A stretch of DNA of 64,000 bases from Euborellia annulipes (GCA_023213315.1 JAKCPI010005234.1:21196-85195); one strand, 5' to 3'; shown: positions 11,818-22,823, counted from the stretch's first letter. Notes: generated from the sequence alone by a model not told the origin. Numbers and translations: made by a program.

Positions 11818-12345
11818 AGGGTCGGACTAAGCCGAGCGCACAACTTTGCCCACCCACTACTCAAGAAAAAAATATTTGTCCCCCCCCCAGAGCCCCCCTG
11901 ATGGTCCAATGTTATACATATTATATATCATTTTACTCGGGAGGAAGTCTAGTTTCTGAATATATAAAAAAAATTATAGGTTATGTAAGAAAAAAATTTT
12001 TGTCCCCCCCCTAGAGCCCCCCCTAATGGTCCGATGTTTACCAAAAGCTTTTCAGTTCTTGGCCTCTATCCCTAGTTTATGGGTGCAAAATTTCAAAACA
12101 ATTGAATGAATAGTTTTTGAGATTTCGTTGACGAAAAAAATTACCACAGACATACACACACACACACACACACCCCCCCCCCCCCCACACACACACAGAC
12201 ATCATTCCAAAAACTTCTTAAATGGATTCAGGGGACCTCAAAACGCATTTTGGCAGCTTCAGAAAAATTTCGATTTTTTTTACGATTACATTAACTTTAC
12301 CTGTCCAACCTACGGTTGATGGGCAAAGTTAAAAACTACACTAAT
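11818..12345 (+). repeat. Family T repeat, architecture like R
   Basis: Begins near ACAACTTTGCCCACCC and ends near TGGGCAAAGTT, so the ends are partly inverted. It carries two units of TTTGTCCCCCCCC..AGAGCCCCCC..ATGGTCC, then a CA/C microsatellite followed by GGATTCAGGGGACCTCAAAA, the last motif shared with family R. A fragment of the same end lies near 16030-16050. The class is unknown. Confidence 0.55.
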
Positions 12346-12531
12346 TGACCCTTAAAAAATTTTTCTGATTTATTTTCATTTCATTTACAATTAGAGAGGC
12401 ATGAATGGCGGATTTTCTCTAGCAATTTTAATTGTTTTTAGGGAATTTAGAGACGATTCAGCAGACAGAAAATGTATCGAATAGTTTATGTTGTTTCTAC
12501 AACGACGGTTATTATATTTTAAACATATTAA

Positions 12532-12927
12532 GGTGCGCGTCTCGGGGTGCTAATTTTGGGACTTTCCAGCGGCCACAATTTAGAAGCTATCGACCTCAAA
12601 TTTTTTTTAAATTAAAGCTATTTAAAATATCTACAACTTATAGAAGCCCTTTTTTTGATTTTCGAAAAAAAAAATTTTTTTTTTAGATTAATCGCATTAA
12701 ATAAAAGATATTTTAAAAAAAGGAGCTCTATAAGTTGTAGATAATTAAATTAGTAATCATTGTGTTAAAAAATAATTAATTTTTTGCCTTTAATTAATTA
12801 GCTGGAAAGTCTAGAATGAAATGCAATTTGTCCCTTGTTTTCCTATGGGGAACACTAACGCCATCTCTTGCCGCCTAGAGGAACTCGGTAGTCAAAAGCT
12901 TTCTAACGACTTTTCGAGACGCGCACC
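12532..12927. mobile_element. TTAA-flanked MITE, 396 bp
   Basis: Termini GGTGCGCGTCTCG and CGAGACGCGCACC are inverted repeats directly flanked by TTAA (12528-12531 and 12928-12931), as in piggyBac-type insertions. A second inverted pair, ATCTACAACTTATAG / CTATAAGTTGTAGAT, lies inside. There is no transposase frame; the 84-residue frame crossing the left end is incidental. Confidence 0.75.
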
Positions 12928-13292
12928 TTAAAAAAAAAATGTTCATTGTTTCATGTCAAAATCTTTAATGAACATCTCACTTTTAAGATAATCTTTCGTT
13001 TATTTGAGGAATATCTTCTAACTAAAAAAAAGTCACGTTCTTAAATAGAGATCTAATAAACCCTTTATGATCTTTCAATCGACAGCGAAATGTCATTTTT
13101 CCTCTCTTGATAATATAAATGATAACGTCTTCGTTTTTCTCTTTCGATTCTCTTGATAATTTATAATTGCCATGTCATTTTTCGATCGTATTTTTCCCGG
13201 TTCTTTTTATACTTATAAGATGAAGCAAAGGAGATCGCACTGTGAATGATAGCAATTATAATAATTAATATCAGACGATGTCGACTACGAAG

Positions 13293-13786
13293 CAGGGGCG
13301 TCATTAGATTCTTCCTTTGTCCCCATGACCTCTCGTGATTGGAACAAGCTCCCTGCGTCTATCTTCCCCAAAACCTACAATCTTCAGACTTTCAAGTCTA
13401 ATCTCAACAGGCATCTTCTCAGTTCCCGCAGTTGAGTTCCCCTTTTATGCTTCTCCTTTTGTTTTTATTTTCCTCCTGGCTGCATGTGACCACTGGTCAT
13501 TATAGGTCTTCGGACCTTATGCACCCATTCCAAAAAAAAAAAAGAAGAGGGAACCTATATACATTTTGTACCAGAGGTGTAGGCCTATATTTAATTTTTC
13601 CGGCGGGGGGGGGAAAGGGCGAACTCATTTTTAAACATCCCCCTCCCCATGCACAAAAATAGTTTTAAAACACCGGCCCTGAGGGCCCCGGGCCCTCTCA
13701 AAAACAAAGGGGTCTATGTCGGCTCGGGGCCTGGGGCGGACCGCCACCCCGGGGGGGGGCCCCCAGCCCCTCTCGGCACGCCTCTG
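13293..13786. mobile_element. hAT-type element containing a LINE tail
   Basis: An 8-bp duplication CTACGAAG lies at 13285-13292 and 13787-13794. Ends are CAGGGGCGTCATTAG and GGCACGCCTCTG. Between 13308 and 13543 a LINE 3' end was inserted, and the right part is rich in G and C runs, typical of this MITE group. No transposase is present. Confidence 0.8.
13308..13543 (+). mobile_element. LINE 3' end, 5'-truncated
   Basis: Matches the 3' part of the LINE at 25930-26575: coding sequence for the SRDWNKLPASIFPKTYNLQ segment and a stop, then a 3' UTR ending ATGCACCCATTCC and a poly(A) run. Short 5'-truncated copies of this sort are the normal product of target-primed reverse transcription. Confidence 0.85.
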
Positions 13787-13877
13787 CTACGAAGGAGGTT
13801 AGGGTAGAAAAGAAGTTACTACTGAATTATTATGTCTGTAAGTCTAGCATCGGGTTTGGGAGATTTATGTTATAAAC

Positions 13878-14448
13878 CAGGGGTGGTCAACCCTCCTTGA
13901 ACATTTTTGCGGCCCGCGACGTTCATCAAAAACAAAAAAAAAAAATTATTTATTTTGTTTTATTGAACAACAATCACGTTTCCACTAAATCTTCCGGCCT
14001 TCATCAGGACCTGTGTTTTGTTTGCCTCGAGCTTAGAGGGGCTCTTGGCAGCTCCTGAAAAAGGTCTGAACATTCGTCATTTGACATGACTTCTGGTTCA
14101 AAAGTGACCATCACTCAACCAAGAGCCCCTTTAAACTCGAGATAAATACTGGTAAAACACATGTTCTGATGGGCCGGAAGAATTGGCCGAAAGGTCGATA
14201 TTGTTGTTCAATAAAGCAAAAAAAAAAAAAATGTTTTCCTTTATTTTGCTTGGCTGCCTTGTTCTTTTCATTATAAATTATACATTCAGCCACTACTCTT
14301 TGCAATATATTTATTTTATTTTTTTACCCCAAAAAATATCTATAGGGAGTCTAAAAATAATATGGGGATACATAATTTTATATGAGGTCTGCGGGTTATG
14401 ATGCATTTCCAAAGTGACCCATAAGATCATTTGGGTTGGTCACCTCTG
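13878..14448. mobile_element. hAT-type MITE with nested foldback
   Basis: Ends CAGGGGTGGTCAACC and GGGTTGGTCACCTCTG are inverted repeats of a widespread hAT type. The flanks TTATAAAC and CTATAAAC are an 8-bp TSD with one mismatch. Inside the left end is TTTTTGCGGCCCGCG. An inverted-repeat element at about 13945-14233 is nested within it. Local frames are not genes. Confidence 0.8.
13945..14233. repeat. Inverted-repeat element with hammerhead-like ends
   Basis: Outer arms TTTTATTGAACAACAA / TTGTTGTTCAATAAA, and inner arms GCCTCGAGCTTAGAGGGGCTC / GAGCCCCTTTAAACTCGAG. Reading outward on each strand, each end has a CTGATG(A/G)..GGCCGGAAGA..GAAA(C/G) arrangement (minus 13978-14007; plus 14166-14193) resembling a hammerhead catalytic core. 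A Penelope-like terminal repeat pair is possible. Confidence 0.55.
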
Positions 14449-15319
14449 CTATAAACCATACACTGAACTTCACATTTAACAATATAATTGAGTATAAAAA
14501 CATATTTGTTTGGAATTTGTTGACTTCCAGACTTTAAATGATTAAATTGTAAATTCTTTAAATGTCCCCAGGCGATCGCCACCCTCAAAGACCCCACACT
14601 GTATTCTGGTCAATCAGGTATATAATTCATTTCAAATGAATAAATCAGAATTCTATATCATAATCAAAGAAGTCTCAAAAGAGCGAAGGAGGGGATGGGT
14701 GATTTAATAAAGCTCTATTAGTTAAGCAAATATTGAATTCCCAGCTGTCTTTGATTCTCTCCCATTATAATGAATGGAATTCTCATTTATGCCAATGATT
14801 AAATCATTTTGGGGAAACAATCGATGGTCATTAAGTGCAACTCGTTGTTCTCGTAATATAAAATAGCGACAGCTATTAATATGGACCTTAATGACTAAAA
14901 ACTTTTTTTGTCCATTTGTTTTTAAATTTTAAAAATTGAATTAATGGAAATGGAATTGAATTCAGAGTCAATCAATTTTAAATCTTTTAAACAAAAGCAA
15001 AAAAAAAAAAAAAAAACTTAATGTACATTTCTTGCTTTCCTTTTATCATTTAATTATAATCAAAGTTATTTAAATGAATAGAATTTTAATAATACTTTTA
15101 AAGGAATATGAGGATTATTTAACAAGAATAATAGAAAATCTATATATTATATAAATATTGTATAACTCAAAAGAAAGGCAGTCAACAAAAAATATAAATC
15201 ATCCCTGTCAAAGTTTCGAACTCATCTCTCGCTCATCATCGAAATCCCTTTCCTGCCTTCTTTCCTTCGTATCTCTTCATTATATTAATAACATTTTGTG
15301 ATTTTATATGAATTGCTTT
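14449..15319. other. AT-rich non-coding stretch
   Basis: No termini, coding frame or RNA-like structure recognised. Confidence 0.45.
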
Positions 15320-15366
15320 TACTTTCTCTTACCTCTATATATGTTAATATATAGAGAGAGAAAGTA
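15320..15366 (-). repeat. Family R, HP2 fragment
   Basis: TTACTTTCTCTTACCTC, a short TA-rich loop and GAGAGAGAAAGTATTG. The following GTTCATGTCAATGAAATTCG is a decayed version of the next R module, after which similarity is lost. Confidence 0.65.
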
Positions 15367-15720
15367 TTGCAGTTCATGTCAATGAAATTCGAGAAAATTG
15401 TGATCTTAATATTGTACGGTCATTTTTCTCGCTCATTTAGGAACGATATACTCCAGATTTTAATTAATAACTTTTTATGCTTCCCTATAAGTCATTTGTT
15501 AAGTTTCATTCTTATCAAATAAATGGTTCCAGAGATATAAGTAAATAAAATATCATAGCGACATATCTATACATGCATAGGAACTTATTGAATATAGACT
15601 TCATTTTTTTGTCTTTCTATTCATTTTTCTGTTATTTCACACCTCTTTGGTTATTTTAAATGAAATTTAAAAAAATAAATATTGAAATTGTTCATTCTGG
15701 TGTTTATACTGCCCTCTTTG

Positions 15721-15745
15721 ACTAGTAAAATAATATTTTACTAGT
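15721..15745. repeat. Perfect 25-bp palindrome
   Basis: ACTAGTAAAAT and ATTTTACTAGT surround a short AT centre. There is no evident element around it. Confidence 0.6.
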
Positions 15746-16130
15746 AGTTATCATATTTAGAGAAAAGTATTTTATTTATTTATTTACATTACAAAGTTCT
15801 CTCCCTAAGGATGAATGTAAAGTAACAAATTTAGAATCCTAGATGCTAACTAAAATTCAAAGAATTTGTCTGCAGACATCGATAAGATTGGCCAGATTAT
15901 TTATATATTAAGAACCAACAGATTTGTTCAGCAATCTTTGAAACTCAATTGTAATAATTAAGATGTTTGTCTTTTGTCTGGACCAAAATCTATTTCAATT
16001 AAATAGGACCTTCTTAAAACAACCGGACCAAACAACTTTGCCCACTATACAAATATTATAATTGTGGGATTAAAATTTCATTTTGGATTGCTTGAGATCC
16101 GAAATCCATACCCCTTGAATAATCTTTCTC
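15746..16130. other. Non-coding, one family T fragment
   Basis: AT-rich. ACAACTTTGCCCACTAT near 16035 matches the end of family T. Confidence 0.45.
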
Positions 16131-17112
16131 TTACCTCTATAAATGTTAATATATAGAGAAAGTATTGGTTTCATGTCAAAAATTCGATGTCGAGATGTTG
16201 ATGGATCTTCACGTTTTGAGGTCCCCTAAGTCCAAAAAAGTGGTTTTCGCGACATGGTCTGTCTGTCTGTGTGTCTGTGTGTGTTCAATTTTAAGCATGA
16301 AGGAATTGAGCTATGAGGCTGAAATTATATATACACTGGTGGACAAAATTAAGAGATGGAGTATTTTTCTAAATATCTCGAGAAATACTGAATACAAAGA
16401 AATAAAATTTGAAAATTTGAAAATCTTATTTAATGACAATGAAGTGTGCAAAACAACAATGAAAGTGAAATTCATTGGCAAGAGTTATGGCCAATAGTCC
16501 GATGTGGTCTGAAATTCATGATAAAAGAAGGTAGTGAAAGTGAGGCTAGCACGGTGCGGTTTGCCTCTAGTAAGGTGTGTGGTCACCTCTGACAGATAGG
16601 CAGCATGTACAACGAGTATGCATGCTGTTAAGAAGAGAGTTTAGGAGTGCTTGTGGAATACCTTCCCACTCTTCCATGTGTGAAAATGCTTTCCATCTCT
16701 TAATTTTGTCCACCAATGTACAAGTTAAACACCCCCGGAAGCGTGAAAATAAGCTTTTAATCAAAATCGGCCAAAGAGTACTAGTACTTAATTGATGTAC
16801 TTTTTCAGTTTTTTTCGATTTTCTCAAAATTCGCTCCAATGATTTTTTTTTTTAATTCATAAATCAATTATTTTTTAGATGCTCTTTAAAATGTATATTC
16901 TCATCTTGTCATTGAAATCTTCTGAAGACCACTTTATTTTTGTATTTCATAGAAAAGATAGGATAAATGGTTGCCATGGTAACAAAATATAAATATTTTC
17001 CCATACTTATAAATTTTACATCTGTTCTGGTGTGACAAGCACAGAACACAACTTTCGATTACCGAAGGTAAGAGAAAGTTGTGTGCTGTGCGCCAGTCAC
17101 ACCAGATTTTTT
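16131..17112 (-). repeat. Family R copy with nested Tc1-like MITE
   Basis: HP2 at the left, then the usual R modules, an X-box GTTGCCATGGTAAC at 16970-16983, and HP1 at the right (CTGGTGTGACAAGCACAG to CAGTCACACCAGATTTTTT). A MITE at 16334-16718 splits the GGCTGAAATTATATA / AAGTTAAACACCCCC junction. The 110-residue frame at 16165-16497 is repeat translation. Confidence 0.85.
16334..16718. mobile_element. Tc1/mariner-type MITE, 385 bp
   Basis: Left end CACTGGTGGACAAAATTAAG and right end CTTAATTTTGTCCACCAATG are inverted repeats of about 27 bp flanked by TA on both sides (16332-16333 and 16719-16720). The interior (16500-16650) is GC-richer and may be a decayed transposase remnant, but no frame is readable. 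Confidence 0.8.
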
Positions 17113-17795
17113 ATTATTAAAATAATTCAGTCAAATGATATTTTTCTAATCAGAGAAAACTTTTTTTTAAACAAAAGCCAATAACATGTTTATTTCAATA
17201 CAAACATTATTTAATAAAAAATATGAAAAATATAAATAAAAGCATAACTTTTTTATATAAAATATTAAAAAACATTAAACGAGAAAAATTAATTGTGAGC
17301 CGGAAATAATGAATAAAAATAAATTGAATTTATATTAATTTAATGGTGATATTATTTAAAACCAAAATGTTATCTGTTTCATTGAGTCTATGAACCATAC
17401 AAAACGTGTGATAACGTTCAGTCACTTTTTGTTGCTGTTGTTGTAGAATATATTTTGCGATTTTCCACCCGGTTGCATTGTGCCAAATGGCCATGAATGC
17501 AAACAATGATAAAAAAAATAAACATTGGAAAAAAATCCTATAAAAAGGCATGTAAAATATTTAGTTTAGGCCTACATCAAGGTATTATTATTGTGTTTCC
17601 TAAGTAGATTCAAATCTAACCTAAGTCATTATGTAATGTATTGAAATTTATTACAAAAATAATAAAACAAAACCAATAATTTGAGATATTCCGCAAGCCT
17701 TTCAATATAAAAAAAAAAATTACTTGAGGGAAATCATTTTTTTTTTTTTTTTTAATAGGCATTGCTAACAACTCTGAAGTAACAAATAAAAAATA
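17113..17795. other. AT-rich non-coding stretch
   Basis: Small AT-biased frames only (17330-17840); no element ends recognised. Confidence 0.4.
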
Positions 17796-18039
17796 TAATG
17801 GATATGGAGAAAATATACACCAGCGAGTTGCTTTCCACAATTAAAATAATTTATTCTGCAAATATTTCGGAATGCCTACGCAATCCATCTTCAGTGCATC
17901 AACTGGAACATTAAAAGATATACATGGTACAGCTGATAGGCAATTTTTTACAACATTATATCAATATACGTACATTACACATATGTGGAGCGTGTGTTAA
18001 TTATAAAATCGCTGGTGTATATTTTCTCCATATCCATTA
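17796..18039. repeat. Inverted-repeat element, 31-bp perfect ends
   Basis: Ends TAATGGATATGGAGAAAATA and TATTTTCTCCATATCCATTA continue as a 31-bp perfect inverted repeat down to CACCAGCGA / TCGCTGGTG. On the minus strand at 17864-17894 is CTGAAGA, then a 7-bp stem with one mismatch around GTAG (GGATTGC/GCATTCC), then GAAAT, a hammerhead-like core. Confidence 0.65.
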
Positions 18040-18159
18040 CCTCAACGATCTGTCCCAGCAAAATTTTAACTTCTACTAATAAAAAATATGGCCCATTTTT
18101 TTTCTAAATTGAATTTAATCTTTCTTGTTGCTAAATTACAATACACATCTATTAATTTT

Positions 18160-18632
18160 TACTTTCTCTTACCTTTATATGTTAATATAATATATAGGTA
18201 TAATATATAGCGAGAAAGTATTGAATTCATGTCAAAAATTCGATGTCGATTTGATGGATATATTTTTTGAGGTCCCCTGAATCCAAAAACTGTGTCTGTC
18301 TGCCTGTGTGTCTGTCTACGAACAAAATATCTCAAGAACGAAAAGAGCTAGGAGATTGAAATTTTATATTTATTTACCCCCTGGGATGTGACACGAAGAA
18401 ACTTTTGAACAAAATTGGCCAAGAGTACTAGTAATTTACTCGGGCACTTTTTCAGTTTTTTTTTCGATTTTCTCAAAATTCGCTCCAACGATTTTGATTA
18501 AAATTCAAAAATCAATTATTTTTTAAATGCTCTTTTAAATGTATATTCTCATTTTGTCCTCGGAGTCTTTTGAAGCACAACTTATCAAAGGTAAGAGAAA
18601 GTTGTGTGTTGTGCGACACTCACACCAGATCT
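18160..18632 (-). repeat. Family R copy, internally deleted
   Basis: HP2 with an expanded TA loop, the ATTCGATGTCGATTTG and GAGGTCCCCTGAATCC modules, the AGTACTAGT module, then a jump to GGTAAGAGAAAGTTGTGTG and CTCACACCAGATC of HP1. The X-box segment is deleted. Confidence 0.75.
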
Positions 18633-19025
18633 TTGTTTTTTTTTTTTTAATTTACTAATTTTTCTTTTTTTTTTACCTTTTATTTTTTCATTAGAGACCT
18701 ATATGCCAAAAAATTACAATTTTTGATGATGAAATGATTTAATGAGTGACTATTCATTAAGGGCGAAAAATATCAAACAATAATCGAGTAGCAAAATAAT
18801 TTTTTTTTCTACTACTGTATTAATAATAAAGTAAATAAAACCACTTGATATTACCAGTATATAAATGATTTATTTTTTATTTATTAGGAAATAGGCAGCG
18901 CCATTATGCCTTCATACAATTTTTGCATTGTACATAATTTGAAAAATTCAACTATATACAAAATCTCAGCTTACAAACGAACAAGGATATAAATAAATAA
19001 GGGTACAAATAAATAAGAGTATATA
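18633..19025. other. AT-rich non-coding stretch
   Basis: T-run rich, with no element ends recognised. Confidence 0.4.
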
Positions 19026-19282
19026 TGGACCCTGTTAGACCCTGTTATGCAATAGTGTGTCAAGCGCCAAAAAATTAAAAATTGAGTTAAGCACGGAATA
19101 TTGTTTCAAATGCTATAAATAATAGTATTTTTATGAAATATGTCCTAAAAAAATTTATATTTAATGTTACTTGCACAATTGACAAAAAATAATTATATAT
19201 AATCCAATGAAAACAAAAAATTAGTTAATTTTCTCAAAACGCGGTAGGTGGCGCTTGACACACTAATGCGTAGCAGGGTCCA
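19026..19282. mobile_element. TA-flanked MITE (family P), 257 bp
   Basis: TGGACCCTGTTA...GTGTGTCAAGCGCC at the left and GGCGCTTGACACACTAATG...CAGGGTCCA at the right, flanked by TA. The left end carries a small duplication of GACCCTGTTA. Two more copies lie at 25867-26684 and 26685-26953. TIR length and TA target suggest a Tc1/mariner relative, which I infer rather than prove. Confidence 0.75.
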
Positions 19283-19344
19283 TATAGGCTAAATGATTTG
19301 ATTTTTGAAATGTGACTTCGCTCAACTTGTAGATAAATCTAAAT

Positions 19345-19641
19345 CAGTGTTTCCCAACCTTTTGAAGTTGACGGCACCCCAAAAGTGCGTTGGGAATAAC
19401 ATTACACACTAGGGGCACCCTTCCTTTTTTTCCCCCCTAGCTAAACTAAATTTTTTCCGCACTCTGGAAAATTTTTGCCGCTTACTTGAAATCATTTTAT
19501 CTTTTTTTTTTAGCAAAACTAAATTTACTCCATAATATAGTAAAATTTAATTTTTTTTCGTTTATCTAAATATTTCGCGGCACCCCTTAGCCATTCACGC
19601 GGCACCTTTGGGTGCCGGGTCACACTGGTTGGGAATCACTG
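19345..19641. mobile_element. hAT-type MITE, 297 bp
   Basis: Ends CAGTGTTTCCCAACC and GGTTGGGAATCACTG, with a perfect 8-bp TSD ATCTAAAT at 19337-19344 and 19642-19649. GGCACCCC-type motifs near both ends are typical of this hAT group. No coding sequence. Confidence 0.9.
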
Positions 19642-19649
19642 ATCTAAAT

Positions 19650-20368
19650 AGTTAATTTCTGTTAGATGACTAGGCGGAGTGAGGAATCAAGGGCCATCTC
19701 AAGATTATTTTTTTATCTTAAGAAAATATTGAAAATATAGTAATAATAATTTATTCATAGTAAATTTATAAAGTTATTTTATATTCAGAATCACAATAAT
19801 AATAATATTTGACTCTAAGCTTTATGAAGACAGATTTTTATTCGGAGCTGTCAAAAATTCTTTACGATTGACGTGCAGTGAGCCGATGAGTGATTATTTG
19901 AGCTATCGATCAGTGAGGCATTCGCGCTTCAGCAAAAGGGGGAAGTATGTGTCTTCAGCTCATCACTTGCATCTCCCCTAGGGGTCCAAGCGGGTTATAA
20001 AAAAAAAGTAAAAAGAACGGAAGCTTGTGAGAATTTATTGCAAGTTGCCTGGTTGCCTCTCTCGGATGTTCATTTAAAAAAATTTTTTTTTAAATTTGAT
20101 AATTAATGAATATAAAGTTAAGTTCAATTAAAAACTTGACCTGGGAGATTTGTGTTGGGTAATGATATCCGGCTATATTAAAATTGAATTGAGTTAATTT
20201 ATAATATTCATATAACAAGTATTTATTTATATTGGAAATTTTAATTAAAATAATTTGGTTTTTTTTTTTTAATATTATTATTTGTTAGAGATTCATCAAT
20301 ATTTTGAAAATAATGAATGAAAATTTATATCATAATAGACTAATAGTAGAATTTTCCTAAGTAAAAAA
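19650..20368. other. Non-coding, nothing identified
   Basis: A patch at 19855-20000 has higher GC but no readable frame or repeat ends. The rest is AT-rich. Confidence 0.4.
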
Positions 20369-20503
20369 AATCTGGTGTGACTGGTCGCACAGCACACAAC
20401 TTTCTCTTACCTTAGATAATCGAATGTTGTGTTCTGGGCTTGTCACACCAGATTTTTTTTTGTGTCGAGCTATATTTAGTTTCCGCCGATATATTATTAT
20501 TAT
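20369..20503 (+). repeat. Family R, HP1 end only
   Basis: HP1 is complete (AAATCTGGTGTGACTGGTC to CTTGTCACACCAGATTTTT), followed by GTTTCCGCCGATATATTA. The copy stops where a SINE1 tail begins. Confidence 0.75.
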
Positions 20504-20575
20504 TATTATTTTTTTTTTTTAACATTCACACATTTTTCTCATTCACACTCACACACATTCACACAGTTGGGGGCG
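20504..20575 (-). repeat. SINE1 3' tail fragment
   Basis: A poly(T) run, then AACATTCACAC, TTTTTCTCATTCACACTC and ACACACATTCACACAGT: the reverse of the SINE1 3' end. The body and tRNA head are absent. Confidence 0.7.
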
Positions 20576-21291
20576 AAGGAGAACTTTATAAAAAGAAATA
20601 AAATTTAGATTTTTATGTCTTGATTTTTATTTAATAAATATAGTCCAGGAATTAATTAAAATTTATGGGCCTAAACTCCATTTGTTTATCCAACGATTCG
20701 GTTTGCCGATAATTTTAATTAAATTTGTAAGCAAAATCAATTTGTTTATTTTATATTCGGCGAGTTCCAAAATTCAACCTGGGTTCTGACCAGGTCATAT
20801 ACAATGCAAGATGGACAAGACAGGTCCCCGAGTTGACCTTTGCTGCTTCTAATAACATTTTACTGCCCTTTTGGGAGAAATACAACAAAATGATATTGTG
20901 TTTGAACAGGATAATAATAATTGATTAATTGTATCAAGGAGGGCTGTAACTTAAAGGAACAAAGATATCATATACAAAAGAGATTAAATAACATAATAAA
21001 ATACATTAATGAAACACCTCCCTTTTACTTTCAATTAAAAAGATAATTATTTGATTTTCATTTACAAAATTTATAAAAAAAAAAGTTAGATCATCCGATA
21101 TTGGTGCTATTAATTACTAATTTTAAAAGTTTAATTTTTATTTAACAAAATAATTAAAAAAGTTTAAAATAAAATATTTTCATTTTTTTTTTTTTTAATT
21201 TCCCTGTTTATTAGTTTGTTTAGGTTTAAAATTAATAAATAAAATCTATAAAGATGATATTTCCAATACATTTGATTCAAATTTTTAGGTC
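20576..21291. other. Non-coding, nothing identified
   Basis: Mixed AT-rich sequence without recognisable ends. Confidence 0.4.
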
Positions 21292-21647
21292 TAAGGGTGC
21301 GTACACACCTGCGCTCTGCTCCGCTCGCGAGCACCATGTTCGTTAGATGTGTACGGGTTTTGAGATGCTCGCGAGCTGCTCGAGAGTCGCTCGCGAGCTG
21401 CTCGCCGCGATCCATCTCTTGTCGGCTTTTTCGACAAACCCTTTGATGGTTCGCGGCTCAGATTTGGACGGCGCGCTGCGGTGCCGCGAGCGGCTCGCGA
21501 GCAGCTCGCGAGCAAAATATAAAATATACCTACTTTTAGCCTTTATAAGTCTTCTCTAAATCATTATTTAAATATTTTTTTTTAATATTATCATCTTCTA
21601 TGTCTCTCAGAGACCAGGGAGGTTAATTATATGTATATTATTTCCTT

Positions 21648-21821
21648 CACACTTTTTTCTCATGCACACTCACACACACGATTCACACAGTCTTTTCGGC
21701 AACTTAGGCCATTTAAGACTTTATACGATAACCGTTGTAATTAATAAATGTATTTGGGGTTCAGGCATTTCTATTTAAGCCATCTGGTATCCAAATGGCT
21801 TAAATAAAATCTTCGGACTGC
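21648..21821 (-). repeat. SINE1 copy, 5'-truncated, 13-bp TSD
   Basis: Direct repeats ATATTATTTCCTT lie at 21635-21647 and 21822-21834. The copy contains the tail, GTTGCCGAAAAGACT-type module and central hairpin but stops before the tRNA head. It is nested in the Harbinger element. Confidence 0.9.
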
Positions 21822-21991
21822 ATATTATTTCCTTAAAATATAGGCCTATGATGATTTTATATAGTATTTTTTAAGTAAATTTTAATATCAGTTTTCAATA
21901 AATGAAGAATTAATCAAATATTTTCAAAGGATCGGGTTTAATAAAAAAAAAAATTATATAAAATATAAATTGATATTAAAATTTATTATTT

Positions 21992-22231
21992 TTATATTAA
22001 ATAGACTTGACAAATAATCTCTGACATTCGAGTAAAATTCTTATATTGACCGCTTATTTGTTGCGACCTCAAGTCCATCACAATTTCACTACCATTCTGT
22101 TTTTTAAATAGATTAGTACACCACCAACGTCGTTGTCTCCTTTTCTTTTTCGACAAACTTGCCATTAGCAAAAAAGCACCACTCATAACCGAAACGGCAA
22201 GAGCGTTTTCTCTATCTCGCCTCAGAGACAT
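21992..22231 (-). pseudogene. Harbinger transposase N-terminal remnant
   Basis: A 79-residue frame from ATG at 22231. Residues 28-37 are basic (KKKRRQRRWW) and are followed by SEIVMDLRSQ and YKNFTRMSEI. This order of Arg/Trp-rich start, then a D..L.S..I/F.NFTRM-like segment, is the usual beginning of HARBI1-type DDE nucleases. The catalytic DDE part, normally another 250 or so residues, is absent: the frame ends at Ile79 and AT-rich sequence plus a SINE follow. It sits centrally in a TIR-bounded element. I am fairly confident of the family; function is lost. Confidence 0.65.
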
Positions 22232-22545
22232 TATTATCTACACCAAATAATAATTAGTTTAAATGTTTTTTATTAGTAATTAGGCGCGCTCAGCAACACA
22301 ATCTATTTGCGATTAATAATTATAAATAATTAATAATAAAAATTCCAAATTAATTAAAATGTTCGTGGCTTTTCTTTGGATCGCGGCAGGTTCGTCAAAA
22401 TGAATAATTTCAATGAAAATGGAACGAGCAACGAACACGAGCCGCGAACTGCTCGCGAGCGGAGCAGAGCGCAGGTGTGTACGCACCCTATCGTGGTGTA
22501 GTTATTACCAGGTAGATAATTTTATAATAATCAATAGATAATTAT

Positions 22546-22823
22546 ATTATATATAGGCCCAAGGGGCTTGGAGTAGTTGGTAGCGTGCCTATCTTCTATA
22601 CCGAACGTCTCGGGTTCGGACCCCAGGCAGTCCGATAATTTTATTTAAGGCATTTGGATACCAAATGACTTAAATAAAAATGCCTGGACCCCCAAATTGA
22701 TATATTAAAAACATACTGATTATCGCAAAAAGTCTTAAATGGCCTCAGTTGCCGAAAAGACTGTGTGTGAATGAAGTGTGAATGTTTAAAAAAAAAAAAA
22801 AAAAAAAAAAAAATTATATATAG
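22546..22823 (+). repeat. SINE1 copy, full length, 11-bp TSD
   Basis: TSD ATTATATATAG at 22546-22556 and 22813-22823. Head GGGGCTTGGAGTAGTTGG and GGTTCGGACCCC (B box), central hairpin (TTTGG ATA CCAAA), AGTTGCCGAAAAGACTGTG and a poly(A) tail of about 25. It defines the SINE1 consensus together with 33430-33720. Confidence 0.9.

Larger units (their letters stand above)
21295..22488 (-). mobile_element. PIF/Harbinger-like transposon, decayed
   Basis: Ends GGGTGCGTACACACCTGCGC and GCGCAGGTGTGTACGCACCC are long inverted repeats with CTCGCGAGC clusters. The flanks TAA (21292-21294) and TAT (22489-22491) are an imperfect 3-bp TWA duplication. Inside is a minus-strand frame resembling the start of a Harbinger nuclease. 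A SINE1 has inserted in it (21648-21821). It is the longer relative of the MITE at 5616-5819. At 1.2 kb it is too short for the usual two-gene element, so most coding sequence is lost. Confidence 0.8.
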
